Shown here: positions 14,736-20,983 of the stretch, piece by piece
Position numbering within the stretch: the stretch's first letter is position 1
How the letters are laid out: each line of letters begins with the position of its first letter
DNA from: JAAYVZ01 sp035403265
Lineage (GTDB): Bacteria > Acidobacteriota > Thermoanaerobaculia > Thermoanaerobaculales > Thermoanaerobaculaceae
Length of the DNA stretch: 22,145 nucleotides
Reading direction: 5' to 3'
Assembly (NCBI GenBank): GCA_035403265.1
Contig: DAONEV010000022.1
Span: 1-22,145 of the forward strand
Made by a program: the position numbers and the translations under genes
The notes under the pieces: model-generated
Seen by the model: only the letters and a program-made list of their open reading frames with translations
Database searches by the model: none
Told to the model about the DNA's origin: nothing

Positions 14736-17144
14736 TTGAGCGATCCGAAACCCAGCCCCGACCCGCGGGCCTCCGGCTTCCGACTGACCGAGCTGCTCTC
14801 GTGGGCGGCCCTCGCGGCCTACGCCGTGCTTCTGCTTCTCCTCCGACCCGCCAGTGTGTCGACACCCGGAGAAGGCGCGCTGCTGCTGGCCCTGCGAGGT
14901 GGCGGTTCGGGGAGTGGCGCGACGCCGGCCTGGTGGCTGCTCGGGCGGGGGCTCGGTCGGCTGGGTGTCGAGCCTTTCCTTGGGTGGCAAGTGATCGGCG
15001 GGCTGACCTGGGCACTGGGTGTCGCCTCGCTGTTCGGGCTGTGGGCGCGCCGGATCCCTGGACTGGCGCCCCCCTGCCTGGCTGCGGCGATGCTGGCGAC
15101 ATGGCCACCCCTGGTCTTCCGCGCTGGCATGGCGACGCCGGAGGCCGCCGGGATCGGGCTTGCGACGGCAGCCATTGCGTGCCTCTCGAAGGTTGCGTCG
15201 ACCGGACGCGGGGTGTGGCCGGGCTTCCTCCTCGCGGCCGGGGCCGTCCTGGTCCTGCCGGGTGCCTGCTGGATCGTGCTGCCGGTCGCCGGATGGGTCG
15301 TCTGGAGGGCGTGGACGTCCGAACGTCGCCGTGCGCAGCTCCTGGCGGCAGCGCTGGTGGTAGGCGCCACGGGCGCGGCCTGGGTCGCGTGGCGGTGGCT
15401 CGGGCCGGCCGGAGCACCACCAGAGGTCGGCGGGGCCGCCTGGCTGGCCGTGGCGGGAAGCCCGTGGCTGAGCGTGACGGCGGCGTTGCTGGCAGGCTGG
15501 GGAGCGGCCATCGCCTGGCGCTTGGGCCACCGGGACCTCGTCGGCTTCGGGGTGGCCGGTGTCGCTCTGGCAACAGTCGGCGCCATCGTGGACGGCAGGT
15601 CGGGAGGGATCGTTCTGGCCGCACCGTGGCTGTCGGTCCTGGCTGGCGCGGTCGGGCTGACCCTCGCTCGGGGCCGCTGGTGGGGGATCGCGGCGGTCGG
15701 AGTGTGGTCCGCGGCGGCGGTGATCTGGACGTGGCCGGCGATCTCGGCCCGCCGGCAGCCCGCCCCGGCCTGGGCGGCACTCGACTGGGCGAGGCAGAAC
15801 CTGGATCCGATGCGGACGGTGGTGGTACTCGACCCCGACCTCGAGCCTCTGGCGCGGTTGCTGCTGGCGCCCGCTGGCTTCCGACTGGCGCCTGCCGGCA
15901 GCCAGGCCGCCGCCGAGATCGCAGCCGCCGGGCACGAGGTGGTAAACGCCGGGCCGATCGCCGAGGTCGGGAGCGAGGTGCTGAAGGCCTGGCGGTGGCC
16001 GTCCGGACGGGTGCAGAGGCTGGTCACCGCCGCTGACAGCCGGTGCGTGCTGACGCGCACCGTCAGCACGGACCGCGCGACGTTCTCTCGTGAGTGGAGC
16101 AGGACGGGGGAACGGTGGGATCTGGAGGGCGAAGGGACCGTGAGCCTGGAGCCCGGAGCCGAGGCGCGGCGATTGGTGATCGCACTGGACGAGGGCGAGG
16201 TGGAGATCCGGACCGCCGGGCTGCGGGCGTTCAGGCTCGGACCCACAGGCAAGAAGGCGATCTCGGTGCCGGTCTACCCGGGTCCGGCTGGCGCGGTTGC
16301 GGTTCGGGCTCGCGCGACCTCGGCCCGCTTCTCGACCCTGCACCTGGAAAGGTTCGATCCAACCGGTCAGGACCCGGCTGAGGTGCTGGTACCCCAGGCG
16401 GCCGCGGTGAGCGGAATCGGAGGGTCGTACTGGCAGACCGACCTGACGCTGGTGAACCCCAATGGTTCGGGGCTCAGCGTCGAGCTGTTGTTCATGCCCT
16501 CGGACCAGGCCAACCCGACGGCGCGATTTCTCCGTCTGGAGCTGGCCGCCGGGGCGTCGAGCCTGGTCGAGAACGTGCTGGCCCGGCGCGAGTTTCTCGG
16601 AGGCCCACGGACCGGGGCGATGCTCGCGCGGAGCGCTGGCTGCAACGCGCCGGCGTGCGGCATCATGGTTGTGTCCCGCACCTACAACGTCCAGGGCTCC
16701 GCGTGCGACGCCATCGGCGAGGGCCTGCCGGGGTTGGCAGCGGCCTCCGGGCTGCGGCCCGGGCAGCACGCCGTCTTCGAGGACGTGGCCAACGACAACG
16801 AGCATCGCGGCTACCTCGGCTTCGCTTCCTGGGGCGGCTCCCGGGTGGAGGTCCACGCGGTGCTCCGGGCCTCCTCGGGCGAGGTGCTGGGGGAGATGAA
16901 CGAGGGTCTGGAGCCCTGGAGCCACCGCCACTTGCGCCTACCCAGGCCGTGCTCCGGGGTGCGGCTGGAGGTCGAGGTTCGGGGGCCGGCGGACGCCCTC
17001 GTCTTCCCATACCTGTCGACGGTCCAGTCGGCGCGCAACTGCACCGCGCACCGCTATCCGGATCGCGTCGAGGGCGGCTCGCGCGGTCCGGCGCCAGGGC
17101 CGCGCGACCCCGAGCTGATGCTCCCGGACAAGCCCGGTGGTTAG
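14736..17144 (+). CDS. Paralogous GT-C-like membrane protein lacking the catalytic Asp, with extracytoplasmic module
   Basis: The 802-residue product shares the plan of its upstream neighbour: a first span (about 20-36), many hydrophobic segments to about 335, then ARRQPAPAWAALDWAR (338 on) and DPMRTVVVL, aligning with the same soluble motif there. Where the neighbour has Asp44-Glu45, this protein reads STPGEGALL (Gly45-Glu46), so the catalytic Asp appears lost. The tail module (about 549-650) reads EVLVPQAAAVSG ... YWQTDLTLVNPN ... LAAGASSLVENVL ... TGAML ... SRTYN, and the C-terminus continues with FEDVANDNEHRGYLGF. A TTG start at 14736 is preferred, with CGGAG 6 nt upstream; GTG at 14721 and TTG at 14697 are alternatives. 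The next gene overlaps by 8 nt. A partner or pseudoenzyme role is inferred. Confidence 0.75.
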   Translation: MSDPKPSPDPRASGFRLTELLSWAALAAYAVLLLLLRPASVSTPGEGALLLALRGGGSGSGATPAWWLLGRGLGRLGVEPFLGWQVIGGLTWALGVASLFGLWARRIPGLAPPCLAAAMLATWPPLVFRAGMATPEAAGIGLATAAIACLSKVASTGRGVWPGFLLAAGAVLVLPGACWIVLPVAGWVVWRAWTSERRRAQLLAAALVVGATGAAWVAWRWLGPAGAPPEVGGAAWLAVAGSPWLSVTAALLAGWGAAIAWRLGHRDLVGFGVAGVALATVGAIVDGRSGGIVLAAPWLSVLAGAVGLTLARGRWWGIAAVGVWSAAAVIWTWPAISARRQPAPAWAALDWARQNLDPMRTVVVLDPDLEPLARLLLAPAGFRLAPAGSQAAAEIAAAGHEVVNAGPIAEVGSEVLKAWRWPSGRVQRLVTAADSRCVLTRTVSTDRATFSREWSRTGERWDLEGEGTVSLEPGAEARRLVIALDEGEVEIRTAGLRAFRLGPTGKKAISVPVYPGPAGAVAVRARATSARFSTLHLERFDPTGQDPAEVLVPQAAAVSGIGGSYWQTDLTLVNPNGSGLSVELLFMPSDQANPTARFLRLELAAGASSLVENVLARREFLGGPRTGAMLARSAGCNAPACGIMVVSRTYNVQGSACDAIGEGLPGLAAASGLRPGQHAVFEDVANDNEHRGYLGFASWGGSRVEVHAVLRASSGEVLGEMNEGLEPWSHRHLRLPRPCSGVRLEVEVRGPADALVFPYLSTVQSARNCTAHRYPDRVEGGSRGPAPGPRDPELMLPDKPGG

Positions 17145-17829
17145 ACCCGCGGCCATTCTCTTCGACATGGACGGCACCCTGGCCGATTCATTCGAAGGCA
17201 TCGGGCGCGCCCTCAACACCGCGCTGCGCGAGACCGGCCTGCCGACCCGTGAGCTCACCTGGGTGCACGGGCACGTCGGGCGCGGCATGCACGAGCTGGT
17301 GGTGGACGCGGCTGGGCCCGGTGCCGCGCCGGCGGTTGTCGGCGAGGTGGAGAGCCGCTGCCTCGCCGCCTACCGCTTGATTTTCCCGGAGCAGACCTCG
17401 CCTCTCCCCGGCGCCCGGGAGGTCCTGTCCTGGTGCCACTCCGGGACCGGCGGGCGGGTGGCGGTGGTCTCCAACAAGCTCTCCGGGCTGTCGCAGGAGT
17501 GGATGCGACGATTCGACCTCGACCGTTTCGTGGCCCTGGTCGTCGGCCCGGACACCTACGGGGTCCGCAAGCCGGACCCGGGCGCGGTGCTGCCGGTACT
17601 GTCGCGATTCGGAGTGGATCCGGCCGACGCCCTGCTGGTGGGGGACATGGTGGTGGACGCCGCGACCGGCCGCGCTGCTGGAATGTCGGTGGTCGGCATC
17701 AGACAGGACGGCACCGACGCTGCCGACCTGCGGGCGGCTGGCATGCAGGCTGTGCTCTTCGACCTCAGGGACCTGCCGGCCTGGCTGGCCGGGAATGGAG
17801 TGGGCTGGGCTACCATTGGCCGGTCATAG
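17137..17829 (+). CDS. HAD-family phosphatase, phosphoglycolate-phosphatase-like
   Basis: The 230-residue product has all four haloacid dehalogenase motifs: FDMDGTLADS with nucleophile Asp10 and acid/base Asp12; VVSNK with Ser112; RKPDP with Lys145; and GDMVVDAATG with Asp170 and Asp174. A helical cap (about 18-85) between motifs I and II makes it subfamily I, like Gph phosphoglycolate phosphatases and related sugar-phosphate phosphatases. Substrate cannot be assigned. The GTG start at 17137 overlaps the preceding gene by 8 nt; no later start keeps motif I. The zinc-ribbon gene follows 8 nt downstream, so the gene sits inside a probable operon ending in ddl. Confidence 0.9.
   Translation: MVRPAAILFDMDGTLADSFEGIGRALNTALRETGLPTRELTWVHGHVGRGMHELVVDAAGPGAAPAVVGEVESRCLAAYRLIFPEQTSPLPGAREVLSWCHSGTGGRVAVVSNKLSGLSQEWMRRFDLDRFVALVVGPDTYGVRKPDPGAVLPVLSRFGVDPADALLVGDMVVDAATGRAAGMSVVGIRQDGTDAADLRAAGMQAVLFDLRDLPAWLAGNGVGWATIGRS
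17811..17816 (+). promoter_or_regulatory. Possible internal -10 box TACCAT before the zinc-ribbon gene
   Basis: TACCAT (4 of 6) lies within the 3' end of the phosphatase gene, 21 nt before the ATG at 17838, with GGAGGG between them. No -35 is recognisable. It could give extra transcription of the zinc-ribbon and ddl genes, but it may be chance. Confidence 0.22.
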
Positions 17830-17837
17830 GAGGGCGA

Positions 17838-18158
17838 ATGCCGTACACACCCAGCGACAAGGAGCAGGAGTACTTCCTCCGGGAGGAGATGGCGCGCCTC
17901 AAGAAGCTCCGGGAGGAGCACCGCCAGAAGCTCGAGGTCGAGGAGCGCCAGAGGCTCAAGGAGCTGCACTGGATGCACTGTCCGAAGTGCGGCGTCGGCA
18001 TGTCCACCACCCAGTTGCACGGTGTGGAGGTGGAGCTCTGCCCGGGCTGCGGCGGCATGTACCTGGACGCTGGCGAGCTCGACAAGGTGCTCGAGGAGAC
18101 CAACCGCGGCGGGTTCGCCTCGGCACTCGGCGCCTTCCGCCGCTGGTGGAAGGAATGA
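17838..18158 (+). CDS. Zinc-ribbon protein (TFIIB-type, zf-TFIIB)
   Basis: The 106-residue protein has a strongly charged helix or coiled coil (about 8-44: EYFLREEMARLKKLREEHRQ and onward) followed by a zinc ribbon, CPKC (Cys48, Cys51) ... CPGC (Cys68, Cys71), with HGVEVELCPGCGGMYLDAGE typical of the zf-TFIIB family. The four Cys residues should bind one zinc ion. These small proteins are widespread and mostly uncharacterised. The ATG at 17838 has GGAGGG about 4 nt upstream; the long upstream frame is an overlap with the phosphatase gene. The stop overlaps the start of ddl (ATGA), which indicates translational coupling. Confidence 0.88.
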   Translation: MPYTPSDKEQEYFLREEMARLKKLREEHRQKLEVEERQRLKELHWMHCPKCGVGMSTTQLHGVEVELCPGCGGMYLDAGELDKVLEETNRGGFASALGAFRRWWKE

Positions 18159-19255
18159 CCTCACGGCAACCGCTACGCGTCGCGCTCGTCTTCGGAGGCC
18201 GCTCTGGCGAGCACGAGGTATCGCTGGTGTCGGCGCGCTCCGTGGCCTCGGCTCTCGACCCAGACCGCTATCAGGTGCTGCCGATGGCGATCGACCGGGC
18301 CGGGAGGTGGGCCGATCCCGCCACCGCCTCGGAGGTGCTGCGCGGTGTGGGCAAGACCCCGGGCGAGGTGCCGTCGTTCGAAGGCATCAGCCGTCTCGAC
18401 CCCCGCCTTCTCACCGGCGAGGTGGATGTCGTACTGCCGGTCCTGCATGGCCCGTTCGGTGAGGACGGGACGGTCCAGGGACTCTGCGAGATCCTCGGGC
18501 TCGCCTACGCCGGCTGCGATGTGGAGGCTTCCGCGGTGACGATGAACAAGGTCACCACCAAACGGTTGCTGGTCGCGGCCGGCCTGCCGACGCCCCGTTT
18601 CCTGGCGGTGAGCTCCGCCGAGTGGACGAGCGGGCCGGACGCCTGCCTTTCGTCCTGCCTGACCTTGCCGTTGCCGCTGTTCGTCAAGCCCGTGCGGCTG
18701 GGGTCCTCGGTCGGGATCAGCAAGGTGCGCACGGCCGCGGCGCTGCCGGCAGCGCTCGAGACGGCGCTTGGATACGACGAGCTGGTGATCGTGGAGGAGG
18801 GGATCGACGCCCGCGAGGTCGAGGTGGCCGTGCTCGGCGGCACCCCGCCCATCGCCTCGGTCCCGGGCGAGGTCGTGCCCGGGCACGAGTTCTATGACTA
18901 CGCGGACAAGTACCTGGACGATGCCTGTCAGTTGCTGGCGCCGGCGCCGCTGGCGGCCGACCAGGTCGCGGAGGTCCAGCGCCTGGCATTCCTTGCCTGC
19001 CGCGTCACGGGCTGCGACGCGATGGCGAGGGTCGACTTCCTGCTCGACCGGCGGAACGGGCGGTGCCTTGTCAACGAGCTCAACACCATCCCGGGGTTCA
19101 CCTCCATCTCGATGTACCCGAGGTTGATGGGTCTGTCGGGCGTGAGCTACCCCGACCTCATGGACCGCCTGATCGCCCTGGCCCTCGACCGCCAGGCGCG
19201 CCGCCGGCGCTACGCCGACGCGGCTCTCCGTCCCCTCGCCGAGCGCGCGCGGTAG
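18155..19255 (+). CDS. ddl: D-alanine--D-alanine ligase
   Basis: The 366-residue ATP-grasp enzyme joins two D-alanines for peptidoglycan precursors in the cytoplasm. Both family signatures are present: HGPFGEDGTVQG, and near the C-terminus CLVNELNTIPGFTSISMYP. Residues known from E. coli DdlB are kept: the Glu of GEHEVS (Glu21 here), the Ser of GSSVGISKV, the Tyr of EFYDYADKY, the Arg and Asp of ARVDF, and the Glu and Asn of NELN. The EFYDY loop with its Tyr fits D-Ala-D-Ala specificity rather than the D-Ala-D-lactate type of VanA. Length matches the DdlA subgroup (about 364). The ATG overlaps the zinc-ribbon stop by 4 nt and has AAGGA just upstream. It is the last gene of the operon; no terminator is obvious after it. 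Confidence 0.96.
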   Translation: MTSRQPLRVALVFGGRSGEHEVSLVSARSVASALDPDRYQVLPMAIDRAGRWADPATASEVLRGVGKTPGEVPSFEGISRLDPRLLTGEVDVVLPVLHGPFGEDGTVQGLCEILGLAYAGCDVEASAVTMNKVTTKRLLVAAGLPTPRFLAVSSAEWTSGPDACLSSCLTLPLPLFVKPVRLGSSVGISKVRTAAALPAALETALGYDELVIVEEGIDAREVEVAVLGGTPPIASVPGEVVPGHEFYDYADKYLDDACQLLAPAPLAADQVAEVQRLAFLACRVTGCDAMARVDFLLDRRNGRCLVNELNTIPGFTSISMYPRLMGLSGVSYPDLMDRLIALALDRQARRRRYADAALRPLAERAR

Positions 19256-19310
19256 GTGGGGCGGGTGGTTGAATCAGCTCCGCCAGGAATCCGCAGTGGT
19301 CGTGTTCTGC

Positions 19311-19350
19311 CTGATGACCTGATTCCCTGATGAGCTGAGTCCCTGGATAG
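19311..19350 (+). repeat. Tandem octamer repeat upstream of the CsgG-family gene
   Basis: Five consecutive 8-nt units begin at 19311, 19319, 19327, 19335 and 19343: CTGATGAC, CTGATTCC, CTGATGAG, CTGAGTCC, CTGGATAG. All begin CTG, and the first three begin CTGAT. It can also be read as a 16-nt unit repeated twice with two mismatches. A reverse-complement copy, AATCAGCTC (19272-19280), lies upstream and could pair with GAGCTGA (19332-19338). The array ends about 38 nt before the likely -10 box. Confidence 0.6.
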
Positions 19351-19367
19351 GTGAGTGGGGAGGGTGG

Positions 19368-19394
19368 TTGTGTGGCGGGGGTCGCGTGTACAAT
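19368..19394 (+). promoter_or_regulatory. Candidate promoter of the CsgG-family gene
   Basis: TACAAT (19389-19394; 5 of 6 to TATAAT) follows a TTGTGT (19368-19373; 3 of 6) at a short 15-nt spacing. The -10 box overlaps a palindrome, CGTGT (19385-19389) and ACACG (19396-19400), which might be an operator. The ATG at 19428 lies 33 nt downstream of the -10. Confidence 0.45.
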
Positions 19395-19427
19395 CACACG
19401 AGAGAAGTGGCGCACAGGAGGTGACTG

Positions 19428-20312
19428 ATGGCAAGAAAATTCGTGCTGGTGGCACTGGCGGTGGCATTGGTCGCCACCTCGGTTCTCGCGGGCAAGCCGC
19501 GTGTAGCCGTCCTGGAGTTCGGGCACAAGGCGCTGAACTCGCGCTGGTGGGGGTCGGGCGGCGCGGCCCAGGACATGTTCATCACCGAGCTAGTGAAGTC
19601 CGGCAAGTTCTCGGTCATCGACCGCGAGCGGTTGGACGCCCTGCTGCAGGAGAAGAACCTCTCGCTGGGTGGTGACGTTGATCCCTCGTCGGCCGTGAAG
19701 GCCGGCAAGCTCCTGGGCGTCGAGTACTTCCTGTTCGGGAACGTGACCGAGTTCGGGGAGACCGAGAACAAGGCCCAGGTCGGCTGGGGGTTTGGCGTCG
19801 ACGTGAAGAAGAAGAAGTTCGTCGCGGCTCTCGACTGCCGTCTGGTCAGCACCACGACCGGCGAGATCGTGTGGGCCGACACCGGCAAGAAGGAAGAGAG
19901 CAACGTCAAGGTCTTCGTGTTCGGCAGCGGCGGTGGCGTCGACGACGACCGGATGTTCGACAAGGTGCTCCGTCCAGTCGTCGAGGAGCTGGCGAAGAAG
20001 GTCACCGGCATGGATCTGACCAGCAGTGGTGGCCCGGTCGCGGCTGCCGAGGTGAAGTCCGGCAAGATCGCCAAGATCGAGGGCAGCACCGCGTGGATCA
20101 ACCTCGGCTCGGCCAACGGCGTCAACGTCGGCGACTCCTATGCTGTGTACGAGCTCGGCGAGCCGATCAAGGATCCCGACAGCGGCGAGGTCCTCGGCCA
20201 GGACGAGAAGAGGATCGGCCACATCAGGGTCGTCGCCGTCAAGGGACCGAAGTACTCCGAATGCACGATTGTGGATGGAACTCATCTTGGTGTTGGTAAC
20301 ATCGTGAAGTGA
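19428..20312 (+). CDS. CsgG-family secreted protein with C-terminal FlgT-like domain
   Basis: The 294-residue product has a signal peptide (residues 1-21, cleavage near SVLA-GK). A CsgG/curli-assembly-type domain follows (about 24-200): RVAVLEFGHKAL, FITELVKSGKFSVIDRERLD, AGKLLGVEYFLFGNVTEF, LDCRLVSTTTGEIVWAD and VEELAKKV. A C-terminal beta domain (about 213-294) reads KIAKIEGSTAWINLGSANG, VGDSYAVYELGEPIKDPDSG, IGHIRVVAVKG and ends GVGNIVK, resembling the FlgT C-terminal type. No lipobox Cys follows the signal peptide, unlike E. coli CsgG, so the protein is probably soluble in the periplasm or attached differently; a pore role is doubtful. AGGAGGTGA ends 3-4 nt before the ATG. The small secreted protein gene follows 38 nt downstream. 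No csgA or csgB partner is in the window. Confidence 0.85.
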   Translation: MARKFVLVALAVALVATSVLAGKPRVAVLEFGHKALNSRWWGSGGAAQDMFITELVKSGKFSVIDRERLDALLQEKNLSLGGDVDPSSAVKAGKLLGVEYFLFGNVTEFGETENKAQVGWGFGVDVKKKKFVAALDCRLVSTTTGEIVWADTGKKEESNVKVFVFGSGGGVDDDRMFDKVLRPVVEELAKKVTGMDLTSSGGPVAAAEVKSGKIAKIEGSTAWINLGSANGVNVGDSYAVYELGEPIKDPDSGEVLGQDEKRIGHIRVVAVKGPKYSECTIVDGTHLGVGNIVK

Positions 20313-20350
20313 GGCGCGAGGCGGGGGTACGGGACCTCCGGGGGGTGGGA

Positions 20351-20797
20351 ATGCGACGCGTGGTGTCCTTGATCGCTCTGACGGTCTTTGCGGCCCTGGC
20401 GTCGGCGCAGGAAGTTGCCTACACGCCTTCCGAAAACCCCTTTCAGAACGAGTACGAGTTCTCACCTGGCAGGGTCATCGAGCTTCGAGCCGATGTACAG
20501 GGTGTGCGTCTGGACACTCTGTCGTTGGTTGCCCTCGAGCCGGCCCAGGCGGGCAAGCCTGTCAGGTGCGAGATCGAGTTGGCTGGCAACAACATGTCCA
20601 GCGGCAAGGTCGAGGTGAGTGCCGTACTGCTCCTCGAGGACACCAACTCGAAGGGCCTGCAGGGTGGAAGGATCACGATGGAGGCCTTCAAGGTCAAGGC
20701 CGGCAGGGCGTTTGCACAGAAGCAGGCGGTACAGGTGCCGGACGAGGTTCTGAGCCAGGCCTCCAAGGTGTACATCCTCGTACAGTTGCAGCTCTAG
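20351..20797 (+). CDS. Small secreted protein of unknown function
   Basis: The 148-residue product has a clear signal peptide (MRRVVSLIALTVFAALASAQ, cleavage near ASA-QE). The mature part is beta-rich in appearance: EFSPGRVIELRADVQGVRLD, TLSLVALEP, CEIELAGNNMSSGKVEVSAVLLLEDTN and a last strand VYILVQLQL. I recognise no family. The ATG at 20351 was chosen because it begins the signal peptide; a GTG at 20309 overlaps the preceding stop (GTGA) in the same frame and remains possible. It lies 38 nt after the CsgG-family gene and before a terminator, so the two form a likely bicistronic unit and may share an envelope role. Confidence 0.75.
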   Translation: MRRVVSLIALTVFAALASAQEVAYTPSENPFQNEYEFSPGRVIELRADVQGVRLDTLSLVALEPAQAGKPVRCEIELAGNNMSSGKVEVSAVLLLEDTNSKGLQGGRITMEAFKVKAGRAFAQKQAVQVPDEVLSQASKVYILVQLQL

Positions 20798-20812
20798 CCT
20801 TGGGGCGGGATC

Positions 20813-20828
20813 CAGCGCCGTGGCGCTG
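20813..20828 (+). repeat. Short hairpin before the terminator
   Basis: CAGCGC (20813-20818) pairs with GCGCTG (20823-20828) around CGTG. It has no T-tract and sits 17 nt upstream of the main terminator hairpin. Confidence 0.4.
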
Positions 20829-20844
20829 CGGGTCTCCAACGGCG

Positions 20845-20873
20845 GGCGCCCTGCGGGGCGCCGATTCATTTTT
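20845..20873 (+). terminator. Intrinsic terminator after the CsgG/secreted-protein genes
   Basis: A 7-bp GC stem, GGCGCCC (20845-20851) with GGGCGCC (20856-20862), has a TGCG loop and is followed by GATTCATTTTT, with five T residues at 20869-20873. It is the only hairpin with a T-run that I found in the window, and its T-run orientation serves the plus-strand genes only. Confidence 0.7.
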
Positions 20874-20983
20874 CCACCATGCACCCGCCCGGCGGCTCGG
20901 CGAACCAGCGCTCCAGCTCGTCAGCCTGGCCGCAACAGCAAGTCGCTGCTGACTACCTGATTCGCCGGGAGCGTGGGCCGGAG

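Noticed and set aside
14571..16931. 786-residue open frame on the minus strand opposite the second GT-C-like gene
   Set aside because: It is an Arg/Pro/Gly/Gln-rich shadow of a GC-rich coding strand with no recognisable motif, whereas the plus strand has clear membrane segments and a domain shared with its neighbour.
18155..19255. VanA-type D-Ala-D-lactate ligase
   Set aside because: The EFYDY loop Tyr typical of D-Ala-D-Ala ligases is present and there are no vanH or vanX neighbours.
19428..20797. Complete curli locus
   Set aside because: Only the CsgG-type domain is present. No CsgA/B repeats, CsgE or CsgF are seen, and the lipobox is missing.
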